Below are positions 1-11,361 of a stretch of 64,000 bases of DNA, piece after piece. The notes under the pieces were generated by a model. That model was not told the DNA's origin, ran no database searches, and saw only the letters and a list, made by a program, of their open reading frames with translations. Each line of letters begins with the position of its first letter. The first letter of the stretch is position 1. This DNA comes from Luidia sarsii (Eukaryota; Echinodermata; Asteroidea; Paxillosida; Luidiidae), in the NCBI GenBank assembly GCA_949987565.1, contig OX465114.1:8846188-8910187 (forward strand), in the 5' to 3' direction. The position numbers were made by a program, and so were the translations under genes.

Positions 1-137
1 TTTCTCAAAGGCAATCAAGACAGATTCCACGTAAACGCAAAACAGATCTTCTGAATCTTCCTTGTGTTGAGAAAGGCCAGAAGTATACCACTTCAATCTC
101 CAATCTTGTCTTTCTCTCTGTCCTCTTGCTCTCCCAG

Positions 138-1352
138 TGTCTTGTCATCGCTGGACTGTCGGATTATGCGAGGCCGGCCGAAAAGCTTAGCACTTCGCAG
201 TCGACCGCCTTGGCAGCAACGGGCCTGATCTGGTCGCGCTATTCCTTGGTTGTCGTCCCGAAGAACTGGAATCTCTTCAGCGTCAATATATTTCTGGCCT
301 TCACTGGCCTGATGCAGCTCTCGAGGATATACATGTGAGTGATGATGGGGAGGTTTGCAAAGACGCTGTAAGTGTAGCGTCTCCAATGAGCAAGCATGGC
401 TCTGAGAGGAGTTGGCAGCTCAGGAAAATAATGTGTCCACTAGTGCATAGCAAGGCTTTGTCAAGCTACAGAGCCACTCACTCCAGGGTCAATGCCAGTG
501 CCAGTGCTAGTGCTAGTACCAGAGCTTGGGTCAGGGCCACTGTCAAGGCCAGTGCCAGGGCCAGTCATTGTCAGGGCCAGCCATTGCCAGGGCCATTGTC
601 AGGGTCAGTGCCAGGGCCAGGGCCAGCCTTTGTCATGGCCATTGCCAGGGCCATTGCCAGTGCCAGTGCCAGGTCCATTTCCAGGGCCATTGCCAGTGCC
701 AGTGCCAGGGCCAGTGCCAGTGCCAGGGCCAGTGCCAGTGCCAGTCCCAGGGCCAGTGCCAGGGCCAGTGCCAGTGCCAGGGCCATTGACAGTGCCAGTG
801 CCAGGGCCAGTGCCAGGGCCAGGGCCAGTGCCAGGGCCAGTGCCAGTGCCAGTGCCAGTGCCAGTGCCAGGGCCAGTGCCAGGGCCAGTGCCAGGGCCAG
901 TGCCAGGGCCAGCCAAAGCCAGGGCCAGGGCCAGGGCCAGGGCCAGTGCCAGGGTAAAGGGCCAGTGATGATGGATCTTTTTCTCCAAAACATGCCACCT
1001 CAGGGGGGTCAAAGTCTGTCTAGAAAGATGATTGCTCAGCAAATTCACTTCAGCATGTATACAGTGATGCACACAGGATTTTTCCTGGCAAATAATGTGC
1101 CCACATGCATGTATTTACACCACTATAGACTGATTTAGACTCATTCCAAAACAAATTTCTGACTTGTTGAACACCAGTCTAGCACATACGCAGTATACCA
1201 AACTCATTTATACAGCAAGTTATTGGTTGCCACCTCGGGCTCACAAAATCCAAATATTTATTTATGTTTTCTCCCCTTGTTTCTACTTGTCCTTCAGGTA
1301 TCACCAGGAACAGAAGAAATTAGCTGCCCAGTGTGATGCGCCCTCCACATGA
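138..1352 (+). CDS. MPC2: Mitochondrial pyruvate carrier 2, last two coding exons (5' part outside window)
   Basis: MPC2 forms the inner-membrane heterodimer with MPC1 that imports pyruvate into mitochondria. Two exons are visible. 138-334 follows a CTCCCAG acceptor, ends at an AT|gtgagt donor (phase 2) and encodes 65 residues plus 2 nt. 1298-1352 follows a CCTTCAG acceptor and ends in TGA. The protein carries the family hallmarks ARPAEKLST, IWSRYSLVVVPKNW and the membrane segment after it, and ends in a short hydrophilic tail (YHQEQKK). The phases join without a break. Length from the first visible exon is 83 codons; the family is about 127 residues, so roughly the first third lies upstream of position 1. 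The intron 335-1297 holds a 6/12-bp minisatellite. The tail is longer and less basic than in mammals. Family assignment is firm; the exact start of the first visible exon rests on the acceptor only. Confidence 0.9.
484..960. repeat. GCCAGT/GCCAGG minisatellite in MPC2 intron
   Basis: About 480 bp of alternating GCCAGT and GCCAGG hexamers with occasional GCCATT variants. It lies wholly inside the intron between the two MPC2 exons. It keeps all six frames open for long stretches, giving spurious Ala-Ser, Pro-Val, Gln-Cys and Leu-Ala peptides. No gene function is suggested. Confidence 0.9.
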
Positions 1353-1435
1353 AATGATCGGCCATCCTGATTTTGTTTCTTTCCTTCTTCTTTTTCTTTC
1401 AAACAAATGAAGGAAAAACTGATCTTGGATTTTTA

Positions 1436-1660
1436 AAAACAATTTTGAAAAATGGTAAAGAGAACTTTGACTGGACCCGTGGACCGGAACTTGAACCCCA
1501 AACTTCCGGTTTTGCATACCAGCGCTTGTATCATCTGTGCTATCCAGCCCTTAGATGATGGCCTTCCCAAATAATCAACTAGTCTTTGCCGTGGTGGGGT
1601 GCCAGTCAGAAGTTTTTAACCATTAACTGCTGTATATCTCCAGGGATCACGCCCCCGTTT
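1436..1660 (-). mobile_element. tRNA-derived SINE, family 1
   Basis: Read on the minus strand, a segment starting GTGATCCCTGGAGATATA is followed by a degenerate tRNA-like block with box A (TAGCNCAGATG) and box B (GGTTCAAGTTCC). It then runs into GTCCAGTCAAAGTT and a CTTT-rich 3' part. The same order is seen in the copies at 6.5-6.95 kb and 28.2-28.7 kb. Sequence divergence from those copies suggests an old insertion. Confidence 0.75.
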
Positions 1661-1779
1661 TTTTTTCCCAGATGCAAACAAGCAATTGTTACATTTCTGT
1701 CCCGATCTTCCCGATCTTCCCGGTATTCATGATTCTGTTACCATTTTGAAACAGCCAGAGTTTTTATAATTATGTGGCT

Positions 1780-2480
1780 TGAGCTCTGATAACCCAAGTT
1801 GCTTGTCCAAAAACAAATTTGAAAAAAAAAATCATGATCATATCTCAGGCTGTAGTGATGTAATTAAAAAGATTTTCAGCCCTCTTGCGAAAAACCTTTC
1901 GTAAATTTCACCGCCTTATAATCATTTCCTCAAATTTAGGTTAGGTTTCCTTCCTTTTAGGGTCTTTCGTTGCCCCACACAAAGAGTGATAACACAGAGT
2001 ACTTGGAGGCTGATGAGTTGGGCAGAGCGCATGACCTTTTGTAACAGCACGTACATGTACTTCATTAGGGGTGGATTTCACAAAGCCTTACAATGCATCA
2101 TAACTCAACTTACGATGGGTCATTTGATAGGCCATATGGTTTCTGTGCATCGCTCGTCATTTTGCGGATGATCATAACAGTGAGCTTTGTGAAGTCCACT
2201 GCAGGTCCAATGGAGACAAACATGAAAATAAAAAGCAATTCCCATTGAAGAGGTTGTACTTTTTTTGATCAACCAGCAACTACTTTATGATGAACTCCAG
2301 CCCAGGCAATATCAAATCTGCATCCTTGTTTCTACTCATAGTAATCCTATCATTAAGGGACTGGTTAGGATTGGAGGGATTAAAGGGGAAAGTATTTTTA
2401 AATAAAATAGTGATTTCACTTATTTAAATGCAGGATTCTCATTTCAGCAATACTGCATTTGAACTGGTGTGTTTTTTTTT
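1780..2480. repeat. Dispersed repeat R1, copy 1 (MPC2-OTC intergenic)
   Basis: This ~700-bp stretch is colinear with 5520-6200. Shared blocks include the CTCTTGCNAAAAACCTTTCGTA motif region, CAAATTTAGGTTAGG, a segment with the AACAGCACGTA motif, the GGCCATATGGTTTCTG block and GGATTCTCATTTCAG. Similarity is high but broken by small indels. No ORF or terminal repeats are obvious, so it could be a non-autonomous transposon or a segmental duplication. Confidence 0.75.
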
Positions 2481-4258
2481 TTTTTCAAATTCAAGAATTC
2501 TCTTAAAGATTCCTGAAGGGATATGAAATTCCAATTACGGTTAAACTTCTTAAAATTTGTGTTTATCATAGCATGTTATAGAACCTCTATACAAGTTTAT
2601 TTTGAAGAATTTCTTTGTTTAGTAGGAAATGGTATTTGAATTGAATGCACAAAAGATGTTATTTTGTATATTCAACTATTTGTACCAGTACCATATTGTG
2701 TTCAAATACTATTTAAAAAAAAAAAAAAATTACGTCCTTGAAGTTTCTGTTCTTGAGTATGTCTAAACTACCCTTGTAAAGCAGTCAGCGGATTGGAATA
2801 AGAGAAATATGTGTGAAGAATATATTTCCCAAATGCTGTATATTAATGTCCTCAGCACAGACAAAGTCCCACTGTCAGTCATAAGGATACCCTACAAAAC
2901 TAGGGCAGCTACCTTTCCATTGATAAATTGGTAGCTTTGATATTTACTGTACTGATTTGAATGTGGCAAGTAAAAAAAAGGACTAAAAAGAAAAGACGGA
3001 AATTGGCGTTCGACTCACTTTTGGAGAAAAAAAAACAATTCCATGTATTCCTTCCTTAGTCCGGTTAACTGGATTTCCAAAATGCTTCTCAAGAATATTG
3101 GACTCGACCACTGCTACAGTTTGACTGTGTGTCTGGTGTTTTATTCCACACATCATTTGACACAAGGAGTAATCTTTACATGAAAGTAAGCACACTAATA
3201 CTGTCCATAAAGAAGACCACATTTTTAGCTTTAAAAAACAAAAAAACAAAGTGGGAATACCAGTCAAATTCACCACTTTCTTTTTCCACAGTCATGATAA
3301 GATATTCCCAGGCCTCAATAAAACAGAGTTGAGTTTCTTCCAAGATTTACCGTACTTAAATACCGGTACCTTCAAAGAAAGTCACCCAGACGAATCTCTA
3401 TCATTGAAAACTTTCGTCAACTCTTGACACAGTTACATGTAGCTATGCTGCATTCAAACACACCGTAAACTTCCAATAAAAGAAAGGACAAAAAAGGCAA
3501 AAGCATACAAGAGCAAAAGAATAGGGCAAGGCAAATATTTCAGCTTGGATAAACAGGAATACATAAAACAAACCCAGTGCTGGATGCTCGACCACATTTA
3601 TAACATGGCACTCTTTCACCGTGAACAGTACTGTTCTGTTGTCACCAAATTGCTTTTAAGCGTGAAAAAAATAAAAGACATTGTAATTGCATTAAACACT
3701 GCTGTGCATATAAACAAATAAACCCTATTAATGCCTCTCAGTGATCTTTCTCTGCCGTGACATTCTTGAAAAATTTATTTACTCTAAACGCTTCACTTTG
3801 CTCACATTATACTTCTAAGCACTCTTGTCTACAGCTCAACTATCTAATAGTCTTCAAGACATACTGTCCCAATCTCGAGTTGTTTCTCTTCTACAGGCTA
3901 CCGGCTACCAGCATAAAACTGTGCCACCTGCTTGAGGGGCACCAGTTGATTTCAGATTCTGTGAAGTATTGGCTGTTTGCCAAAAAAAAAAATTACAAAA
4001 ATGCTTTGGTTAGACTCATATTTCAGTGACCATTTCAGATGTTTCTGGTGGGTTTTCAAGAGTCACGTTTACTCAAGTTTTTTTTTTAACTTGGGTATCG
4101 GAATACTGCGGGTGTACCATGGGAGAGAACCTCTTTTGACTATAAAGGGTCACTCTGCGAAAACTGACGAGACTTTGTCGAGCCATTCTGGAATGCCATC
4201 AACCAGACAGGTCCAAGCACAGCTCCTCCACAGGTGATCCTAGACGCTGTCTCGACAT

Positions 4259-7200
4259 CTAGAAGACTGGCTTGGGTGTCTTGGGGATGTGATCCACCAA
4301 GAGGGACAGTAGCACTGCCTGTAAACGAGAACAGGAAAAGAAGACGGGACAGTCAATGCCATGCTCTCCTCTCCCATGGAAAATAAATAAATAGTTGCCT
4401 ACTTTATATCGGTAATTGACTTTTTGAGACCGGCAGGACCTTTATCAGAGGCAGCAGCAGTTTGTGCCTTTGAGGAAGGTGCTGCTAAGATCGTCACATC
4501 AGGCCCATCAAATCTTGTTTGCGAATGGCATTATGTTGGCCAGTAAAGTTAGTAAGGAGTTTGTAACATTTTCCACCTCCTTACACACCTTATTACTAGA
4601 TGTTCCAATCCCCCCATGGCCTCTCTGACAGCCTTTAGAAAAGAAGGACCCACTAGGAACGAAATGTGAGGCTGTAAGATTGTGAGGTTTGTATCATTTG
4701 GGTCATTTAATAAAAACACTAACCAGTTGAGAACAACTTTGTATTACTCAATCAAAGTGGATGGAGCTTTTTCAATTCAAGTCAAACAAACCAAGGTAAA
4801 ACTGAACTTTTGAACAATTTGAAAATTTGGCAAAGTAAACTTTGACTAGACCGGGACTTGAACCCGAGACCTCTGGACTAACGTACCAGTGCTATTCCAT
4901 CTGAGCTATCCAGCCCTTAGATAGTGGTCTCCTAAACTAGTTTTTGCACCATAGGAAAAAGGTGCTTCAAATACACACTTCCCACAGACTGGGCCTCAAC
5001 AATGGCTCCCAGCAGTTTGTTAATCAACTGTCCACCTCATGAATATGCATGACCCATCTCATGACTATTCATGACTACTCATGACTATTCAGAGCCAGTG
5101 GCGCCCCTCACCATTGAATACGGTATACCCTCAAGAATATGCACGGCCCATCTCATGACTACCGTACATGCATTCATGACTACTCATAGCTATTCAGAGC
5201 CAGTGGCGCCCCTCACCATTGAATATACCCTCATGAATATGCACGGCCCATCTCATGACTATTCATGACTACTCATGACTATTCAGAGCCAGTGGCGCCC
5301 CTCACCATGACAGTCCACTTCCTGTTCTCCGCCTCCTTCCACACGAGGGAGTTCTTGCTGTAGAAGACCTCGTCGTCCACCTCCTCCGCCTTTCGGGGCA
5401 GACAGTGGAGGAAAGTCCAATCCTTGACCATCACCTCTGTCATCTGAGTGGGAAAAATGGGAGAAATGCCCCTCAGATTGAAAGATTGCATCACAACGGC
5501 AGCTGTCGTACCCATTCGGATTGAGCTCTGACATAAACAAATTGGGAAAAAAAATCATAGTGATGTGATTAAGAAAATGTTCAGCTCTCTTGCAAAAAAA
5601 ACCTTTCGTAAGAATATTGGCGGTCGGAAACATCAGAAACCACATCCCCTTATAATCATTGCCTCAAATTTAGGTTAGGTTTCCTTCCTTCAGTTTAAGG
5701 TTCTTTGAAGATGAATGTATTTTGTTGCCCGACAGAAAGAGTGATAACAGAGCATTTGGAGGCTGATTTGTTGGGCAGAGTGCATAACCTTTTGTAACAG
5801 CACGTATCATCATAACTCAAATTACGATGGATGACCCATCGTAAGTTTTTGTAGGCCATATGGTTTCTGTGCATCGCTCGTTGTTTTGCGAATGATAGTA
5901 ACAATGGGCTTTGTGACTGCAGATCCAATTGAGACAAACATGAAACCAAAAGGCAATACCCATTAAAGAGGTTGTACCTTTTTATTTATCAACCAGCAAC
6001 TACTTCATAATGAACTCCAGCCTGGGCAATATCAAATATGCAACCGTATGCTTCTATAATCCTATCATTAAGGGACTGATTATGATAGGAGGATTAAGGC
6101 AAAGGGAGAGGTATTTTTTAGATAAAATTAAGTTAACAATGGTGATTTCACTGATTGAAATGCAGGATTCTCTTTTCAGGAATACTGCATTTGGACTGGT
6201 GCGGTTTCAGCCTCATTTTCCAGCATCTGACGTGTCCCACAGTCCGGTACCTCACCTTCTTTGTGACCTGGTAGCCCTGGAAGGCCTTGAGACGCTCGGC
6301 CTTCTCCATCTCTTGCCCCATGCTGATCCAGGTGTCTGTGGACACCACGTCAGCTTTGTGGCATGCCTCCATAGGGTCGTTGGTGATGAACACCTCCGTA
6401 CCTGCCTAGACCCAATAACACACAGCAAAGCCCTTTACATATATCTGCACTTTGAAGCACCTTTTTCCTATGCTGCAAAAACTAGTTTGGGAGGCAACTA
6501 TCTAAGGGCTGGATAGCTCAGATGGAATAGCACTGGTACGTTAGTCCGGAGGTCTCAGGTTCAAATCCCGGTCTAATCAAAGTTTTCTTTGCCAAATTTT
6601 CAAATTGTTCAAAAGTTCCCAGTCAGTTTTTCCTTGGTTTGTTTGATTTGAATTGAAAAAGCTCCATCCACTTTGTGTGATCCCAGAGCAGCCATAGCCA
6701 TGTTTACAACAATTAGATGTTTTCATCTGGATGAATGTGGGGGTGTGATCCCTGGAGATATACGGCAGTTAATGGTTGAATTGCTTCTGACTGGCGCCCC
6801 CAACCCGGCAATGACTAGTTGACTATTAGGGAAGGACACTATCTAAGGGCTGGATAGCTCAGATGAAAGAGCACTGGTACGTTAGTCCAGAGGTCTCGGG
6901 TTCAAGTCCCGGTCCAGTCAAAGTTTTCTTTGCCAATTTTTCAATCTGTTATTTTCTATTCAGATCCTGCAATGCTGACGTCAAACCCTTGGACATTAAA
7001 ACATCGGCCAGACGGGCCGCTAGATTTGGCCCACCCACCCATTTTTCAACCGGCCCATATCTTGTAGTGGGCTGCTTTTACCATTCTGTTTAAAAATGGA
7101 TGGCAGAAGAAAAAAAATCACATTGAGACCAAGTTATTCCTGTGGTTTGGCGAAGTTCGTCTACGTGCTGTTCTTCGGGTCTTCAAAATTTCTTTGAGCA

Positions 7201-10200
7201 AAATTGCGTTGGGAGAAGACTGCCATACCACAAGTAGTAATTAGAAATCCCGTATATCCATATTTTTTTTATTTATTTTTTTCCATTTCTAAGCAGGCAG
7301 CTGGGTCAATTGGGGTGGCCTTAACTAGCACAAGACAATTTCAAACATCATTTGGCCCCCACACCGTTGCTTAATGGGATCCCTGTTTACTACGTACCTC
7401 CTTGGCAAATCGGAGAGTGTCTTCCAAAACCTGTGGGAAGACTTCGTAGGCCTGTGGAAATATAGTCGTTGGAATTGAGAATTGACATTATTTACAGGCT
7501 CAAAGCTGGATTGGATGTCATGACAGACTTTAGAATTTTCATCATTTCTGTCATAAGGACAAACAAAAACATTATTACTAGTGCCTTCATTACCACCTCT
7601 GCCATCATCACCATCATTACCATCACCACTATCATCACCATCACCATCATCATTACCATCATCATCATCAACATCATCGTCACCATCATCATCATCATCA
7701 TCATCATCAACATCATCGTCACCATCACCACCATCATCACCACCATCACCATCCCCATCTTTATCACCATCACCACCATCACCACCATCATCACCATCAT
7801 CACCAACATCACCATCACCACCATCACCATCATAGCAATCCTCTTCTTTGTAATTATCATCATCAACATCATCATCACCACCATCACCGTCATCCTCCTC
7901 ATCATCAGATTTCCCCTAGTGCTCTCCGTGCCCGACAGAGAGGGAGGCAACGCCCGGAGGCAAACTCACCTTGGGCGTGGCAATCTTGAGGTTGACGCCC
8001 AGCCTGGGCGCGGCCATCATCAGGGAGTGGATGATGTTGTTGCCGTCGCCGACGTAGGTCAGGGTCAGACCGCTCAGCGAGCCGTAGTGCTCCTGCAAAC
8101 CAGACCACAGCGATGCACAGGGATATTGGACAAGTTAGCACCAGACCAAACTACCGAAGGTCAATGCGGCCGCAACTGCTCCAAAAAACGACCGCTATAC
8201 CAAACAGTTTTCATGGATCCCGGATGTTCGTAATAGCGACGTTCCTGAAACCTGTTTCCCCCTTTCTTATAAGCTGTCCCAATTCAAACGTAACATAAAC
8301 GTTCATCTTTCTTCCTCCTGATCTAGTTTGTTCTTGGTTTTTCTGCTTATTCCTTACTTTTAGCCCTCACCTTGAGTGGCCTTTAGAGGCCTTGTGTTGA
8401 GCGACTTTAAAAAAAAAAAAAAAAAAAAAAAAAGTAAACAGACTGGCACTGCATCCACGCCTCAGACCGCAGCAGCCGGCACCCACCTGAAGCGTCAGCA
8501 TGTCCGCCAGTGCCTGCAGCGGGTGGTAGATCTCCGACAGCCCGTTGACGATGGGCACTGAGGCCTCCTGCGTCAGGGTGACCAGGTCGTTGTGGCAATA
8601 GACCCTGGCCAGAATGATGTCCACTAATCCCGAGAGAACACTACAAAGGATTGCCGGCGGCAACGACAGAAAACAGGGGGAAATGTCAGGTGTGACCCTA
8701 TGCCTTCGAGAAAGGTCTAGCCAGAATCAAAAGAAAGACCCTCGAAAGTTTTATCTTATCTTTTAGAGAAAAAAATCATAGCGCATGTATTACAAAGACT
8801 ATCAACAATGGATAGAGGTAGGTGTCATAAGTATAATAATGTCTCATACCTCTCATTGACTGGACTGGTTGGGGAAATTTGAAGTTCTCACAGATAAGAC
8901 AGATATGAGGCTTTGCAGGGTGGAAGTACCAAGAAGAGGTACGAAGGAGTATGTGACTCTGAAAAGAGCCGGTAACTTCACATTTCAAGCAGTCTGAACT
9001 TTTGAGGACATACTTCTTTTGAGAAGGAGTGTGTGGCTCTGAAAAGAGCCAGTAACTCAACGTTTTAAAGCAGTCTGAGGACATACTGACGACTGACAGA
9101 GTGAATAGAGTGGGAAGAGGATGGAAGAGAAACGGCGGCAGACATACTGGGAAGTGTCAAACAGGCTTTCGTTGACTCCCAGATGGATGTCATTCTTGGT
9201 CAGAAAGGCAGGGTGACCCCCCAGGCAAGCAAAACCTAACGGTAGAAGAAACAAAATGGGAAAAGAAGAAACCAAACTGGATAAAAGATAGGAGGTTTGT
9301 AGAGACACAATATGTATGTATATCATCTCTTAAAGCCCTTACACAACATTTGCACAAAATTCCAAAATCCGACCTGACAATTTTTTGTTATTTTTGTTAA
9401 ATTTTCAGGATTTGGATCTTGCTTTGTTCAGAGTCAAAGTGGATTCAGCCTCTAGAAATGAGGACATTCGTCCAAGGTCCCCCCGAGCATCCCCCCACTA
9501 CAACCACCTCCTCCCTCTCGTCCTCACCAGACTCCGACGAGAGGCGCGTCCTCGTGCTGCGCATCTCAAAGATGAGGGCGGCGGCTTTGCCGGCCAGCGG
9601 CTGCAGCAGCTCGCCGTTGTTCTTGATGCGCTCCTTCAGGTCGGCCGCCGTCCACAGCAGCTGCTCGATCTCGTGCTTGTCGAAGTCGCGCAGTGTCAGG
9701 AAGTTGGTGCCCACCAGGGACGTCTGCTTGGGGTCCGTGCTAAAAGAAATAAAAGGTTTGTGAATCTCAAAACTGCAACTTTAGGTACTATGTTTAAATC
9801 CTAGCAGGACCTTCCTCTCTTTCCCGGGGAAAGGTTCTGCTTGGATCAAAACATCAGGCCATCTATATTGTTGAAATTTGCATTTTGGTCATGAATCATG
9901 CTACATTTCTGAATATTACCAAAGGTTAACAACTCCAGTAACTGTAGCCCTTACTCCCCTAAGTTATATAGGGTAAGTGCAAGTATTTTCGACTGTGACA
10001 GGATTTTGACCGGCTGTGTACAAAAAGTACACAGTTGGACGAATTTGTGGCTTTTTCCTAAATGGTCGAATACCCCTACTTACAGTATTGTATAACCCTA
10101 GGCTACTCCTTTTTTTTAAATTTTTGATAATTTGACTGCTGCACGACAATCATAATTAATCATACTGAATTATAATTAATCATACTGATTTATTATAATT

Positions 10201-10832
10201 AATTGTACTCAATTAATCAATTATAATTAATCCACTTTAATACAAAACAAGGAATTAGGAAAATTAAGATTGTTTTTACAATGTAAGTCACTTTTTTTCT
10301 TCAAATCATCATTTGTTGAGCTGTGAAATTTCAGACTTGCTTATTACAAAATTTAGGCCTTCCCTCGCCATAAAAAAAAAATGGAAAAAACCACAAATAC
10401 TGAAAAGTGAAATATAATTGTTTTGTCACGATAGACCACAAAGTCCACAAAGACCACATACTATTTTTAATGTAGTATTAATACTAGTAATGTAGTATTA
10501 ATATTAATATTATTTATATTAATTTTAAACTATAAAAAAAAGTATAAAGTTCAATTTTCCTTCCTCCGTGGTTCAACTAAAGACCAGTAAAGTCTTTCCT
10601 TTGAAGCAACTCATTCCAGGCCCCCTGGAATTTGAAGCTTGAGGTAAAACTAAAAGTTTACTTACTGGCCAGCAATATTGCCATGAAAGGCTGCGCATGA
10701 TATTGCTGATGGTGCGGTCTGGCCTGGCCTGGATCGCTGGCCGAATAGTCGCCCGGATCCTGGGCTGCTGGCGACCCTGAAACTTCTGCAAGCGCTGGCA
10801 AAGATGCGAGGGAGGAGGACGGCAGACGACAT
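4259..10832 (-). CDS. OTC: Ornithine transcarbamylase, mitochondrial (complete, 9 exons)
   Basis: Joins carbamoyl phosphate to ornithine to give citrulline in the mitochondrial matrix (urea/arginine pathway). Coding exons, in transcript order: 10832-10666, 9739-9528, 9235-9148, 8640-8487, 8092-7970, 7451-7398, 6405-6256, 5443-5306, 4318-4259. All have AG/GT borders and phases that join: 1146 nt, 381 residues plus stop (mammalian OTC 354). Residues 1 to about 40 are rich in Arg, Ser and Ala with no acidic residue, as in a mitochondrial presequence. Conserved sites: STRTR at 117-121 (carbamoyl phosphate), HPLQ at 195-198, D290 and the SMG loop at 294-296, HCLP with Cys330 (ornithine side). The start ATG at 10832 is the first in frame ahead of the presequence. 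Head to head with RPGR, 529 bp between the two start codons. No lesion seen. Confidence 0.95.
4800..4940 (-). mobile_element. tRNA-derived SINE, family 1, in OTC last intron
   Basis: Minus-strand tRNA-like block with box A (TAGCTCAGATGG) and box B (GGTTCAAGTCCC), followed by the CTTTGCCAAATTTTC tail. It is shorter than the copy at 6.5 kb. It ends in a CTAAACTAGTTTTTGCA segment that is also found, inverted, just before the 6.5-kb copy. Confidence 0.75.
5037..5308. repeat. ~90-105-bp tandem repeat abutting the OTC exon 8 donor
   Basis: Units contain ATGACTATTCATGACTACTC followed by CAGAGCCAGTGGCGCC and CCTCACCAT. The latter block occurs at 5090-5114, 5194-5219 and 5283-5308. The third copy is the true 5' splice site of OTC exon 8 (donor at 5305 on the minus strand), so the repeat unit includes the donor itself. 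Confidence 0.85.
5520..6200. repeat. Dispersed repeat R1, copy 2 (OTC intron)
   Basis: Second copy of the ~700-bp repeat seen at 1780-2480, same orientation. It fills most of the OTC intron between the 6405-6256 and 5443-5306 exons and ends about 55 bp from the donor of the former. Confidence 0.75.
6440..6950 (+). mobile_element. tRNA-derived SINE family 1, two heads in tandem
   Basis: A complete ~340-bp unit (6506-6845) begins at AAGGGCTGGATAGCTCAG with box A and box B (GGTTCAAATCCC). It then runs through the CTTTGCCAAATTTTC tail and the GTGATCCCTGGAG segment, and is followed directly by a second tRNA-like head (6846-6950). It lies in the OTC intron upstream of the 6405-6256 exon. Confidence 0.8.
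7581..7905. repeat. CAT/CAC trinucleotide microsatellite in OTC intron
   Basis: About 325 bp of CAT, CAC and ATC triplets, beginning some 65 bp from the OTC exon 8092-7970. It generates long spurious Ile/Thr, Met/Val and Ser/Pro frames. Confidence 0.9.
9740..10665. other. OTC intron 1, AT-rich
   Basis: No exon seen. 9795-9860 carries a degenerate half of the fold-back repeat family (CCTAGCAGGACC motif). 10140-10260 is an AT-rich stretch of repeated ATAATTAATCATACTGA-like words. The rest is unremarkable. Confidence 0.6.
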
Positions 10833-11361
10833 CTTTCTTTGTGGTCGGCGGAGGACCTGTTGTTGACCTTCAGAATGATTTCAATCAGGTAGATAGAATT
10901 GTACACGGATCCTGCGTGTTGACTGATGAGGTTAATAATGATTAGCCAGTGAATATGCAAGTTACTTTACCCACGGACGTTTTATAGTCTAGTGAAAAAC
11001 ACCATGTCCGTGACTTTACCATCAAATACCGGGCGACTGCTATTTGTCCGTATGTGTTCATGCCGCAAACCGTGCAGCCTTTGTTCGAAACTATTGACTG
11101 TGGCTGGAGATACTATGGGAGTAAACGAAGCCTTGAGCTGAGCGGTTTCAGGGAATTCCTGTACATTTTGCGTCTTATTTCCAGCCGTAGCCACACACTC
11201 GTCGTAGTCGTAGGCGCTCTCTGTTGGTGTACGGATAAATAGCCTTTGCCGGAATTCGGACCAAAGATCAAAGGAGGCGCTAGTCAGGTACCTCTGAATA
11301 CCTACCTATTTTATTCGCATTGAATACGTCTGGGCGAAAACATAGACCGCATAACGAAAAA
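10833..11361. promoter_or_regulatory. Shared OTC/RPGR divergent promoter region
   Basis: The 529 bp between the OTC start codon (minus, 10832) and the RPGR start codon (plus, 11362) must hold both 5' UTRs and the core promoters. No TATA box or CpG-rich block stands out, and I found no convincing RFX X-box of the type common at ciliary genes. The call rests on gene geometry only. Confidence 0.6.

Larger units (their letters stand above)
1353..4258. other. Tail-to-tail intergenic region MPC2/OTC
   Basis: No coding exon is recognisable between the MPC2 stop and the OTC stop. The first 330 bp include a tRNA-derived SINE (minus). 1780-2480 is a copy of a dispersed repeat that recurs inside OTC. 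The rest is AT-rich unique-looking DNA. AATAAA hexamers occur near 2401 and in several later places, but I cannot decide which serves either gene. Confidence 0.6.

Noticed and set aside
93..386. 97-codon minus-strand frame with His-rich start
   Set aside because: Antisense shadow of the MPC2 exon at 138-334.
335..1138. 267-codon Ala-Ser-Arg-rich frame
   Set aside because: Translation of the GCCAGT/GCCAGG minisatellite inside the MPC2 intron.
7469..8233. 254-codon Ile/Thr-rich frame
   Set aside because: Translation of the CAT/CAC microsatellite, running antisense over OTC exon 8092-7970.
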